The notes beneath the pieces are model-generated. The model was not told the origin of the DNA and made no database searches. It saw only the letters and a list, made by a program, of their open reading frames with translations. Source: Collinsella tanakaei (GTDB lineage Bacteria > Actinomycetota > Coriobacteriia > Coriobacteriales > Coriobacteriaceae). From it: DNA of 64,000 nucleotides. Below are positions 23,804-33,691 of this stretch, piece by piece. The stretch spans positions 62,001 to 126,000 of the forward strand of contig NZ_JADYTL010000007.1 of assembly GCF_021531055.1 (NCBI RefSeq). The letters run 5' to 3'. Positions within the stretch are counted from its first letter, which is position 1, and every line of letters begins with the position of its first letter. Both the position numbers and the translations under genes were made by a program.

Positions 23804-24343
23804 ATGGACTTCGAGAATTCCCAGACCAAGAAGAACCTCGAGACTGCTTTCGCCGGCGAGTCCCAGGCCCATACCAAGTACCGTTACTACGCGTCCAAGG
23901 CCAAGAAGGACGGTTACGTGCAGATCTCCAACATCTTCATGGAGACGGCGCTCAACGAGTCCGAGCATGCCAAGCTCTGGTTCAAGTACCTGCATGACGG
24001 CGCGGTGCCCGACACCCTGACCAACCTCAAGGATGCCGCTGCGGGCGAGAATTACGAGTGGACGACCATGTACGACGAGTTCGCCAAGACCGCCGACGAG
24101 GAGGGCTTCAAGGAGATCGCCGCCAAGTTCCGTGGCGTCGGCGCCGTCGAGAAGGCTCACGAGGAGCGCTATCTCAAGCTCGCCGAGCGCGTCGAGAAGG
24201 GCGAGGTCTTCACGCGCGAGGGCGTCAAGGTGTGGAAGTGCGGCAACTGCGGTCACCTGCATGTCGGTCCCACCGCTCCCGAGCTGTGCCCGGTCTGCGC
24301 GCACCCGAAGAGCTACTTCGAGGAGCATGTGGTCAACTACTAA
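23804..24343 (+). CDS. Rubrerythrin
   Basis: 179-residue non-haem iron peroxidase that reduces hydrogen peroxide in anaerobes. The ferritin-like diiron domain has Glu/His ligands in [28 protein letters not shown] and VEKAHEERY. The C-terminal rubredoxin-like FeS4 domain has [12 protein letters not shown] and [12 protein letters not shown]. Both domains look intact. Start ATG 23804 follows AGAGGAGGAG. It has its own promoter with a dyad and is followed by a large hairpin, so it is probably monocistronic. Confidence 0.97.
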   Translation: MDFENSQTKKNLETAFAGESQAHTKYRYYASKAKKDGYVQISNIFMETALNESEHAKLWFKYLHDGAVPDTLTNLKDAAAGENYEWTTMYDEFAKTADEEGFKEIAAKFRGVGAVEKAHEERYLKLAERVEKGEVFTREGVKVWKCGNCGHLHVGPTAPELCPVCAHPKSYFEEHVVNY

Positions 24344-24367
24344 GATCGTCTCGATCGAATCGACGGG

Positions 24368-24434
24368 CCCGAAGGTCCTCCCCGTATCGCCGTTGCCATG
24401 CGGCATCGGCGATACGGACAAGGAGGCCTTCGGG
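24368..24434. terminator. Long hairpin after the rubrerythrin gene
   Basis: Outer stem CCCGAAGG...CCTTCGGG and inner stem CCGTATCGCCG/CGGCGATACGG, with single mismatches around an ATGC-centred loop. The U run is poor (TCTTCG), so it may be a terminator, an RNA stabiliser or an unrelated repeat. Confidence 0.55.
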
Positions 24435-24609
24435 TCTTCGTGTGTAAGCCCGACGTCATGACGCCGAGCACGCTTGTTCCCCACCGTCCCTATGGTGCCG
24501 CTCACACCATTTTGCGTGACTGGTATATGCCAGATTGCGTACATTGATAGCTAACTGACAAAACGACCTCGACACGATTCCGGGTCGTGACGGTGCGGGG
24601 GATAACATC

Positions 24610-25281
24610 ATGAGGGTTTCGATTATCTGCGTCGGAAACGACTTCCATGGCGACGACGGGTTCGGTCCGGCGGTCGCGGCGTATCTGTCCGAACGGTATA
24701 TGCTGCCTGCAGGCGTCGAGGTGATCTCGCACCTGGATTTCGGACGTGCGCTCGTGGCCGATCTCATGGCGTGCGAGGCCGCGGTCGTCGTGGGCGCGTT
24801 CGACGACGCAGCGGCTCCCGTCGGTTCGCTGGTCGCGTTCGGCACCGATGATCCCGACCGTGTCGCGGGCATGACCTCAACGCTGGACATGAATTTCGCC
24901 GACGTTTTGAACCTGACGCGCGCGCTTGGGATCGATTGCTCGCGTATCCGCTGCTTCGGGGCGCAAATCGATCGGGAGCGCGGGCTTACCGGTACGGGCA
25001 TGTCGGAACGTGTCGAGGCCGCGGTGGCGCCCTGCGCCCGTGCGATCGCCCGCTATCTCGGTGAGGCGTACTGGCTCACATGTGTCGACTATTGGGCGAT
25101 GACCTCGGATACGCGGGCACTCGTGGCGGATCCGGCGGCCTATGCCCGTGCCGTGTTGGATGTGCGCGGCATGTCCGACCAGCTCGATGCGGTGGTGTCC
25201 GAGCTCGGGGTGGAGCCCATGCCCGATTACAAGATCGACGAGGTGATCGATCGCATCTTCGGGGAACGCCAGGCTGCGTAG
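24610..25281 (+). CDS. Hydrogenase maturation protease-like protein
   Basis: 223 residues. The N-terminal half matches the HycI/HyaD endopeptidase fold (IICVGNDFHGDDGFGPAVAAYL, with Asp/Glu nickel-sensing positions; LDFGRALVADLMACEAAVVVGAFD). Family members trim the C-terminus of the [NiFe]-hydrogenase large subunit. The C-terminal about 75 residues (YLGEAYWLTCVDYWAMTSD onward) are an extension I do not recognise. No hydrogenase gene is in the window. The start at ATG 24610 has only a weak ribosome-binding site. Confidence 0.7.
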   Translation: MRVSIICVGNDFHGDDGFGPAVAAYLSERYMLPAGVEVISHLDFGRALVADLMACEAAVVVGAFDDAAAPVGSLVAFGTDDPDRVAGMTSTLDMNFADVLNLTRALGIDCSRIRCFGAQIDRERGLTGTGMSERVEAAVAPCARAIARYLGEAYWLTCVDYWAMTSDTRALVADPAAYARAVLDVRGMSDQLDAVVSELGVEPMPDYKIDEVIDRIFGERQAA

Positions 25282-25382
25282 CGCCGTGCATCCGTAGGGC
25301 GAATAGAACTTGACGGCGGTGGGGTGCGCCCTCCACAATAGACGAACCCTCCTCCAAGCACGCCCCGAACGGAGGCGTGCCC

Positions 25383-25841
25383 ATGAACTTGTTTATCGAT
25401 GCCGTTCGGCAACAGCAACCTCCTGCGCCAGACCGCCGGCGCGGGCGAGAACGTGTGCCGACCCGGGATGAGGACGCTCGATCGTATCGGGATGCATCTG
25501 CTCCCGAGACGGATGATCGCAGGCGATCCGCGGCCCGAGGTGTGCCCGACGATCGTGTCGAAGATACGGAGCACGAGGTCAGCCAGGAATTCTATCGCGA
25601 CGAGATCGCCTTCGACAGGCGTCGGACGCGTCGTCGCCGGAGGCGCGGCGTGCTGCGCGCGCTGGCGGTGCTGGTGCTGATACCCGTGGTGCTGGTGGCG
25701 GCGTTCCTCGTCTCGTACGTGCTGACCTGCATCGCGGGTGGTGCAACGCCCGACGAGGTCGTCGAGCTGCTCGGCGGCCTGTGGGAGCGCGTGCGCGGCG
25801 CGGCGTTCGATCTCGCCCGTCAGCTCGCAGGCGTCGGGTGA
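25383..25841 (+). CDS. Hypothetical single-pass membrane protein
   Basis: 152 residues. A charged, Arg/Asp-rich, probably disordered N-terminus (RRRGRERVPTRDEDARSYRD) is followed by a basic stop-transfer patch RRRTRRRRRRG. One hydrophobic helix (VLRALAVLVLIPVVLVAAFLVSYVLTCIAGG) and an amphipathic tail follow. No recognised domain is present. GTG 25377 is an alternative start. It lies upstream of rmuC in the same orientation, 126 bp apart. Confidence 0.6.
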   Translation: MNLFIDAVRQQQPPAPDRRRGRERVPTRDEDARSYRDASAPETDDRRRSAARGVPDDRVEDTEHEVSQEFYRDEIAFDRRRTRRRRRRGVLRALAVLVLIPVVLVAAFLVSYVLTCIAGGATPDEVVELLGGLWERVRGAAFDLARQLAGVG

Positions 25842-25967
25842 TCGATGTGGATGGGGCGATGTGCGGTGGCACCCGGTCGCCGCCGCTCGACGCGCGGGGC
25901 CGTCCCCTATAATGGCAGGAGCGCGCGTCCGTGCGATATGCGGACGGGAAGAGACGGGAGACGATGC

Positions 25968-27356
25968 GTGCAGACGGAACTCATGGTAATCATCGCGGTG
26001 CTCACCGTCGTCATCTGCATCTTGGCCGTCGTGGGCACCTTCGCGCTCATGCGCCTGTCCAGGGAGCAACGCGAGCGCTGGCGGAAGGCGGATGGCGATG
26101 CGCGCGATGCGGCGCAGCTCGCGGCCTCGCTCGAAGCGATCTCCGCCTCGCTCGCGCAGGCGAACACCGCCCTCGCGGCCCTGTCGCACCAGGCCGCCGG
26201 CTCGGCTGCGGTCGACGCGGAGCGCTACGACGCTATCGCGCGGGAATTCAACCGCTCCGTCGTCCGCATGGATGCCTTGCGGCGCGAGATGCAGACGCAG
26301 CTCGGACGGAACCGTGACACCGTGGATGTCAAGCTCGACGAGGTGCGCTCGACGGTCGACCGGCAGCTCGGCGCGATCCGCGAGGACAACGAGAAACAGC
26401 TCGACCGTATGCGCGCGACGGTCGACGAAAAGCTCCAGGCGACGCTCGAAAACCGCTTGACCCGTTCGTTCAAGCAGGTGAGCGACCAGCTCGAGGCCGT
26501 CTACAAGGGTTTGGGCGACATGCAGGGCATCGCCGCCGGTGTCGGCGACCTGAAGCGCGTGCTGTCGAACGTAAAGACGCGCGGCATGCTCGGCGAGGTG
26601 CAGCTCGGCGCCATCCTGGCGGACATCCTGTCGCCCGAGCAGTATGCGCAAAACATCGCCATCAAGCCGGGGAGCTTCGAGCGTGTGGAGTTCGCGGTTA
26701 GGATTCCCGTCGAGGGGTCCGAACCGGTCTGGCTGCCGATCGACGCGAAGTTTCCCGGCGACACCTACGAGCATCTGCGGGATGCGGTGGAGGCGGGCGA
26801 CACCGAGGGTATCGCCGCCGCGCGCAAGCAGCTCGAACAGCGCATCCGCGCCGAGGCGCGAGACATCTCGACCAAGTACATCTCGGTGCCGGCAACCACG
26901 AACGTCGCCATCATGTTCCTGCCCTTCGAAGGGCTTTACGCCGAGGTGGTCGACATGCCGGGGCTGATCGAGTCGCTCCAGCGCGACTACCAGGTGAGTG
27001 TTGCTGGCCCGTCGACGATGGCGGCGATCTTGAACAGCTTGCAGATGAGTTACCAGACCTTCGCCTTCCAACGGCGTGCCGACGAGATCCAGCAGGTGCT
27101 CTCCGCCGTGAAGGCGGAGCTGCCCCGCTACCAGGCGGCGCTGCAGAAGGCTTACGACCAGATCAACCGTGCGGGGTCGACCGTGGAAACCATCATGACG
27201 ACGAGGACCCGTGCGATCGAGCGCAAGCTGCGCGCCGTGACCGCTATGGATGACGAGCGCACCGCCGCGCGGCTGCTGGAAGAAGGAGATGCGACCGAGC
27301 TGTTAGGTGACGGCGCGGCGCCGGATGCGATCGAGGATGGGGAGGTCGATGCGTGA
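25968..27356 (+). CDS. rmuC: DNA recombination protein RmuC
   Basis: About 462 residues. One N-terminal membrane helix (VIIAVLTVVICILAVVGTFAL) precedes a long coiled coil (residues about 35-200). The RmuC nuclease-like domain follows: VKTRGMLGEVQLGAIL, VWLPIDAKFPGDTYEHL, ISTKYISVPATTNVAIMFLPFEGLYAEV and YQVSVAGPSTMAAILNSLQM, with the PD-(D/E)xK-like IDAK. The family limits DNA inversions at short inverted repeats in E. coli, which is relevant to this repeat-rich window. GTG 25968 is preferred (GGGAG upstream); ATG 25983 is possible. It overlaps nth. Confidence 0.92.
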   Translation: MQTELMVIIAVLTVVICILAVVGTFALMRLSREQRERWRKADGDARDAAQLAASLEAISASLAQANTALAALSHQAAGSAAVDAERYDAIAREFNRSVVRMDALRREMQTQLGRNRDTVDVKLDEVRSTVDRQLGAIREDNEKQLDRMRATVDEKLQATLENRLTRSFKQVSDQLEAVYKGLGDMQGIAAGVGDLKRVLSNVKTRGMLGEVQLGAILADILSPEQYAQNIAIKPGSFERVEFAVRIPVEGSEPVWLPIDAKFPGDTYEHLRDAVEAGDTEGIAAARKQLEQRIRAEARDISTKYISVPATTNVAIMFLPFEGLYAEVVDMPGLIESLQRDYQVSVAGPSTMAAILNSLQMSYQTFAFQRRADEIQQVLSAVKAELPRYQAALQKAYDQINRAGSTVETIMTTRTRAIERKLRAVTAMDDERTAARLLEEGDATELLGDGAAPDAIEDGEVDA

Positions 27357-28024
27357 TGCCGAGGGAGACCAACGCGGCGAAGCGCGCGCGGGCGATCGAG
27401 GTCTGCGAGCGCCTGAACAGGCGCTACGGGCCGGTCGAGTGCTTTTTGGACCACGCGAACCCGTTCCGGCTGGTCATCGCGGTGCTGCTGTCCGCCCAGA
27501 CGACGGATGCCCAGGTCAACAAGGTGACGCCGGTGCTGTTTGAGAAGTGGCCGACGCCCGAGGCGATGGCCGGCGCCACGCCCGCCGAGGTCGCCGAGGT
27601 CATCAAGTCGCTCGGGTTCTACAAGACCAAGGCCAAGCACTGCGTGGAGTGCGCGCAGATGATCGTCGCGGATTACGGCGGCCAGGTGCCGGACGACATG
27701 AAAGAGCTCGTCAAGCTTCCCGGCGTGGGACGTAAGACGGCCAACATCGTGATGAACGTCGGGTTCGGCATCGTCGAGGGCATCGCCGTGGACACGCATG
27801 TCAATCGCATCGCGCATCGGCTGAAGCTCTCGCCCAAGACCCATGCCAAGGAGCCGCTCAAGACCGAGCAGGATCTGCTCAAGATCTTACCGCGCGAGTA
27901 TTGGAACGACGTGAACCACCAGTGGATCATGCTCGGTCGCGAGATCTGCGACGCGCGCCGCCCGCTGTGCAGCGAGTGCCCGCTGGCGGACATCTGCCCG
28001 AGTGCGAGCGTGGCGGTCAAGTAA
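27356..28024 (+). CDS. nth: Endonuclease III
   Basis: 222-residue bifunctional DNA glycosylase/AP lyase acting on oxidised pyrimidines. Hallmarks are NPFRLVIAVLLSAQTTDAQVN, the HhH motif LPGVGRKTANIV with catalytic Lys, VDTHVNRIAHRL with catalytic Asp, and a complete [4Fe-4S] motif CDARRPLCSECPLADIC. It is translationally coupled to rmuC through a TGATG overlap; GTG 27353 is an alternative start. In contrast to the mutY-like gene upstream, every expected residue is present. Confidence 0.96.
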   Translation: MPRETNAAKRARAIEVCERLNRRYGPVECFLDHANPFRLVIAVLLSAQTTDAQVNKVTPVLFEKWPTPEAMAGATPAEVAEVIKSLGFYKTKAKHCVECAQMIVADYGGQVPDDMKELVKLPGVGRKTANIVMNVGFGIVEGIAVDTHVNRIAHRLKLSPKTHAKEPLKTEQDLLKILPREYWNDVNHQWIMLGREICDARRPLCSECPLADICPSASVAVK

Positions 28025-28083
28025 GGGCATGTGCGCCCTATGAGGTGGACTGGGCCGATTCCTTGCAAGAAAGGATGACGCCT

Positions 28084-28167
28084 ATGAGCACGACCGATGT
28101 ATACGCATTGTTTGTTCTTGTACGTACGGCTATCGCTCTTGGCTTGGAAATAGGTCGAAGAAGATAG
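28084..28167 (+). CDS. 27-aa holin-like type I toxin candidate
   Basis: Short ORF encoding MSTTDVYALFVLV... ending EIGRRR: a polar N-terminus, one hydrophobic stretch and a basic end. This is the layout of putative holin-like toxins (Hol_Tox), which start MST/MSxY and finish in basic residues. A good ribosome-binding site (GAAAGGA) lies 11 nt upstream. The 150 bp that follow contain GCCGC...GCGGC and CCCTAT...ATAGGG inverted segments and a GGCCAAACCCG block, resembling the region that encodes an antisense antitoxin RNA at such loci. Assignment is by resemblance only. Confidence 0.5.
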   Translation: MSTTDVYALFVLVRTAIALGLEIGRRR

Positions 28168-28317
28168 CCGCCCCCCGCCTAAGCGGAAGCGGCCACGCTC
28201 CACCCTATAACAGTTCCGGAGTCGGCCAAACCCGTGGTCGCGGGTGCCGCCCATCTCATAGGGTAGCACGCGTTCGTTCTGCGCACGGGCTCGCGGGATG
28301 CCGGTCCTACGGTACGG

Positions 28318-29042
28318 TCAGCGCGTGGGGCGGATTGCGGTCTCGTAGAGCGAGAAGAAGCCGGGGATCTGGCGCGTCTCGGTGTATTCGACCATGATGC
28401 CCTCGGCGTCGAAGGCGTTGCCGCGCACCACGGCGAGCGCGTTGTACCCGGCAAGGTCGAGGTTCGCCTTGTCGGCGTCGTTGACGCCTTCCACGGTGAT
28501 CGTCCGCTTGCTCGTGACGATCCGCATGCCCAGCTCGCCTTCCAGATAGGCGTAGACCGACCGGTTGACGACCTCGGGTGTGAGGCCGGGGACACGCTCT
28601 GCCAGGTAGTAGCTCTCGTCGGTTCCCACGGCCTTACCGTCGGCATAGCGGACGCGCAGGATATGGGTGAGCAGGCTGCCCGCGGGGAATCCACTCACGT
28701 CGCTCAGCTCGTCGTCCGCCTCGATCTGCTCGCAGACGGCGCATTCGGTGCGAGGGGTGAAGCCGCGACGACGGGCGATCTCGGCGAAGGTCTCGAGTCC
28801 GTCGTAGCCGCGGGCTCCTCCATGTGCGGGTCGCGGATCACGCGAACGCCTTTGCCCTGTTGCGACTGGACGTAGCCGTCCTCGGCGAGCATCCTGATTG
28901 CGCGCCGGACCGAGCTGCGCGAGCAGCCGTAGTGGGCGGTGAGCTCGGCTTCCGACGGCAAAAACGACTGGTAGGCGTATGCGCCGCGCTCGATGCGCGA
29001 CTTGAGGTCCCGATAGATATCCTGAAAAACCGCTTTTGGCAT
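28318..29042 (-). pseudogene. GntR/UTRA regulator interrupted by a frameshift
   Basis: The N-terminal GntR winged helix is in one frame (MPKAVFQDIYRDLKSRIERG, LPSEAELTAHYGCSRSSVRRAIRMLAEDGYVQSQQGKGVRV, from 29042). The UTRA effector domain is in another (YDGLETFAEIARRRGF to PGFFSLYETAI, ending at 28318). The switch lies near 28806-28822 and fits loss of one base. Joined, they would make a full-length TreR-like sugar repressor. It faces the alpha-glucoside PTS operon, with shared operators between them, so it was probably that operon's repressor. A real mutation or a sequencing error are both possible. Confidence 0.8.
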
Positions 29043-29055
29043 GATATGTCCATCC

Positions 29056-29066
29056 TGTTCGTACAA
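29056..29066. promoter_or_regulatory. Operator site 1 (TGTTCGTACAA)
   Basis: First of four copies of TGTTCGTACAA or its complement between the GntR-like gene and the PTS operon, 14 bp from the regulator start. Likely autoregulatory. Confidence 0.65.
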
Positions 29067-29148
29067 CACTATCGAGTTTCAGACAATCCGCAGGTAAAGT
29101 CAACCGAGCGAAATGCTTCCTCAAGCGGCACGCCCGGTCACGCAAACA

Positions 29149-29264
29149 TGTTCGTACAAGTATCGCGCTCACGGGGGATTATCGACCGTTTACCGGAGGG
29201 CGTCGCTTGTCCGTTGATTTGTACGAACAAGCGACGCATGATACAGGCATAACTTGTACGAACA
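29149..29264. promoter_or_regulatory. Operator sites 2-4 upstream of the PTS operon
   Basis: TGTTCGTACAA at 29149-29159 and its complement TTGTACGAACA at 29219-29229 and 29254-29264. Sites 2 and 4 extend to ACATG/CATGT flanks. Site 3 sits inside an 11-bp inverted repeat (GCGTCGCTTGT 29200-29210, ACAAGCGACGC 29227-29237) that could also form an RNA hairpin. Together they suggest repression of both divergent promoters by the GntR-type protein. Confidence 0.65.
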
Positions 29265-29379
29265 TGTTTGGCAGTGCGGCCGGCAGCGCATCTGAGCAGG
29301 GGACATGCAGGTTATCATCGAAGTCATGCATCGGGTTTCGCCTATCCGATCGCACAAGCTAGAAAGGAGGAGGGCTACC

Positions 29380-30981
29380 ATGATGCAAAAGATCCAGAAG
29401 TTCGGCGGCGCCATGTTCACGCCGGTGCTTCTGTTCGCCTTCGCGGGCGTGGTGATCGGTCTGGGCACGTTGTTCACGACCGAGGTCATCTTCGGCTCCC
29501 TGGCGGCCCCCGACACGCTGTGGTACGGCGTGTGGAACGTGATCTTGCAGGGTGGCTGGACGGTCTTCAACCAGCTGCCGCTGTTGTTTGCCGTGTCGCT
29601 GCCCATCGGCCTTGCCAACAAGCAGAACGCACGCTGCTGCATGGAAGTGCTCGTCGCCTACCTCACCTTCAACTATTTCGTATCAACGATGCTCTCGCAG
29701 TGGGGACCGACGTTCGGCGTCGACTTCGCCGCCGAGACCGGCGGCTCCAGCGGTCTTGCCATGGTCGCGAGCATCAAGACGCTCGATATGGGCATGATCG
29801 GCGCGCTCGCCATCTCCGGTATCGTCATCGCGCTGCACAACAAGTTCTTCGATTTCGAGTTGCCCGAATGGCTCGGCGTCTTTTCGGGATCCACGTTCGT
29901 CTACATGATCGCGTTCTTCGTGATGCTTCCCACCGCGCTGCTCGCCTGCCTCGTGTGGCCGCACGTCCAGGATGGCATCCGTGCTTTCCAGGGGTTCGTC
30001 GCCACGGTCGGTCTTCCCGGCGTGTGGATCTTCGCGTTCCTTGAGCGCGCGCTCATCCCGTTCGGCCTGCATCACCTGCTGTACAGCCCGTTCTACTACG
30101 ATAACGCCGTGGTGAACGGCGGTATCTACGCGGCCTTCGCCAAGCAGCTGCCCGAGATCGCCGCTTCCTCCGCGCCGCTTACCGAGCTTGCTCCGTATGC
30201 CGCCTTCACGTGCTCCACGTGGTCCAAGATGTTCGGATGTCCGGGAATCGCGCTGGCCTTCTACGCGACCGCCAAGCCCGAGAAACGCCAAGAGCTGCTC
30301 GGCCTGCTGATTCCCATCACGCTCACCGCTATCTTCTGCGGCGTGACCGAGCCCATCGAGTTCACGTTCCTGTTCATCGCACCCGCGCTGTTTATCGTCC
30401 ACTGCGTGCTTGCCGCCACGCTCGCCACCGCCATGAACGCGGTCGGCGTGGTGGGCGTGTTCTCCGGCGGCCTCATCGAGATCAGCTCGCTGAACCTCAT
30501 TCCTCTGTGGGCCAACCACTGGACGACCTACCTCATGGGCCTTGTCGTCGGCCTGGTCTTCACCGGTATCTGGTTCATCGTGTTCCGTACGCTCATCCTC
30601 AAGTTCGACTTCAAGACTCCCGGTCGCGAGGACGACGAGGAGGAGATCAAGTTCCGCAGCAAGGCCGAGTACCGCGCCGCCAAGCAGGGTGGCGCCGCCG
30701 AGGCGCTGGCAGCCGGCGACACCGCAATCGCCGAGGAGAACCCCTACGCCGTGACCGCCGCCGCGTGCCTGGAGCTGCTGGGCGGCTCCGACAACATCGT
30801 CGACGTGACCAACTGCGTGACCCGTCTGCGCGTCAACGTGATCGACGAGACCCGCGTGGGCGAGGACGCCGACTTCAAGAGCATCGGTACGAGCGGATGC
30901 ATGAAGAAGGGCAAGTCCGTCCAGGTCATCATCGGCCTCAAGGTGCCCAAGGTTCGCGACGAGTTCGAGAAGCTCCTGTAA
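29380..30981 (+). CDS. PTS alpha-glucoside EIICB permease
   Basis: 533-residue fused EIIC-EIIB phosphotransferase permease of the glucose/alpha-glucoside class (GlvC/MalX/AglA-like). The EIIC domain covers about residues 1-400 with the substrate-region motifs FERALIPFGLHHLLY (as FLERALIPFGLHHLLY) and ITLTAIFCGVTEPIEFTFLFIAP. A charged linker (REDDEEEIKFRSKAEYRAAKQ) leads to the EIIB domain with phosphocysteine in DVTNCVTRLRVNV. No EIIA domain is fused, so a general EIIA must be supplied in trans. Start ATG 29380 follows AGAAAGGAGGAGG. It forms an operon with the GH4 gene. Confidence 0.93.
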   Translation: MMQKIQKFGGAMFTPVLLFAFAGVVIGLGTLFTTEVIFGSLAAPDTLWYGVWNVILQGGWTVFNQLPLLFAVSLPIGLANKQNARCCMEVLVAYLTFNYFVSTMLSQWGPTFGVDFAAETGGSSGLAMVASIKTLDMGMIGALAISGIVIALHNKFFDFELPEWLGVFSGSTFVYMIAFFVMLPTALLACLVWPHVQDGIRAFQGFVATVGLPGVWIFAFLERALIPFGLHHLLYSPFYYDNAVVNGGIYAAFAKQLPEIAASSAPLTELAPYAAFTCSTWSKMFGCPGIALAFYATAKPEKRQELLGLLIPITLTAIFCGVTEPIEFTFLFIAPALFIVHCVLAATLATAMNAVGVVGVFSGGLIEISSLNLIPLWANHWTTYLMGLVVGLVFTGIWFIVFRTLILKFDFKTPGREDDEEEIKFRSKAEYRAAKQGGAAEALAAGDTAIAEENPYAVTAAACLELLGGSDNIVDVTNCVTRLRVNVIDETRVGEDADFKSIGTSGCMKKGKSVQVIIGLKVPKVRDEFEKLL

Positions 30982-32478
<1,497 letters not shown>

Positions 32479-32486
32479 GGCTTGTG

Positions 32487-32525
32487 CGAAGGAGGGGCGG
32501 GCGCCGTGCGCTCACCCCTCCTTCG
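32487..32525 (+). terminator. Hairpin after the GH4 gene
   Basis: CGAAGGAGGGG (32487-32497) pairs with CCCCTCCTTCG (32515-32525). There is little T run, so termination efficiency is uncertain. Confidence 0.6.
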
Positions 32526-32618
32526 GGCTTCGCGGGGTTGCGCCGCGGGGTTCGGGGCCCGTCGCACCGCGAAATCGGTGCGGAAACCCCTGCGGATCTC
32601 GCTGCGGGACCCGGAATG

Positions 32619-32831
32619 GGGCAATTTGTTCAGATATGAAGGTTTACGAGCCGTCGATTCGATCGAAATGCGACGCGTGAATGGCGCGCCGGCGAGCGGG
32701 ATAACATGTTACATTGCGATTGATATAGCAAGTTGGGACCGTACGTCGCACAGGTCATTGCTAAGGTGCCTTACCATACTTCAAATCGCTCTTTTCGACC
32801 GTTCAAACCTTCATATCTGAACAGATTGCCC
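32619..32831. mobile_element. 213-bp element with 27-bp terminal inverted repeats (element 2)
   Basis: Arms 32619-32645 (starts GGGCAATTTGTTCAGATATG) and 32805-32831 match at 26 of 27 positions. The interior of about 160 bp has no ORF and is unrelated to element 3, which has the same arms. It fills the gap between the GH4 gene and a membrane-protein gene. Confidence 0.75.
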
Positions 32832-32899
32832 ACATGGAGTGGGAAGTCGGTACAATCGGGTCGGTTTCGTGGTATGCCGCCCGCCTGAGAGGGGACATC

Positions 32900-33499
32900 A
32901 TGGCAAAGATGAGTCGCGCGCAAGCTGCCGCCCGGGGCACCAAGCGGGATGCCGATCGCACGGTGGGTGCTGCGGTCGTCGCGGCAGGGCCGAGCCGGAA
33001 TCTGCACGCTCGCCCGCAGTCCACCTACGAGGCGCGCACCGCCAAGATCTTCACCGTGGTGCAGGTGCTGCTCGTGGTGGTTCCCGTGGCTATGCTCGGT
33101 TACGTGTGGCTGGCTGGCGGCGGTTCCGTCGACGGCCTGCGCGACGCCATGGAGCAGAACCCGACGATCACCGTCTCGTTCATCTCCGCCATGTGCCAGC
33201 CGCTCGTGGCGTGGTTGCTCAAGTTCGTGCGCGATCACTACCAGGCGGGCGACGGCGGATATGCCGCCGGCAACCTCATCGCCCTCATCTGCGGCGAGCT
33301 CATGCTGCAAAACGCCGTGGGCGTGTTGGGTTGCGCGTTGCTGCTGTGGCGCATCTGGAAGAAAATCCCCGGCGAGCTGGCCGCGTGGAAGGAGGACCGC
33401 GGGCTGGGCGGCATGGCGGCCGATCTGTCCGGCGCGGTCGTGGTCTGCGTGGTCGGCGCGCTGTGCGCCTTTGCGACGTGGCGGATCGGGCTGGCGTAA
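32900..33499 (+). CDS. Hypothetical membrane protein
   Basis: 199 residues. A basic cytoplasmic N-terminus of about 45 residues is followed by four hydrophobic segments (IFTVVQVLLVVVPVAMLGYVWL; TITVSFISAMCQPLVAWLLKFV; AAGNLIALICGELMLQNAVGVLGCALLLW; LSGAVVVCVVGALCAFATW). No recognised domain or catalytic motif. Start ATG 32900 follows GAGAGGGGAC. It lies just downstream of element 2, so its promoter probably overlaps or abuts that element. Confidence 0.65.
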   Translation: MAKMSRAQAAARGTKRDADRTVGAAVVAAGPSRNLHARPQSTYEARTAKIFTVVQVLLVVVPVAMLGYVWLAGGGSVDGLRDAMEQNPTITVSFISAMCQPLVAWLLKFVRDHYQAGDGGYAAGNLIALICGELMLQNAVGVLGCALLLWRIWKKIPGELAAWKEDRGLGGMAADLSGAVVVCVVGALCAFATWRIGLA

Positions 33500-33691
33500 A
33501 CGTTGCGTTATGCGCGGGTAAGGGGCGCGGGTGTCGTGGTGGCGAGTGGCCTTCGGCGCGCAAACATTTCGAAAAGATGCGGGACGTCGTGCCAAACCGA
33601 CTGCCGTGATGGTACTATCCGCGTGGCAAAAATGATGGAACCGGGCCGGAAGCATATGCGCATCCGGCCCGTATGCTGAGGAAAGGGCAGA

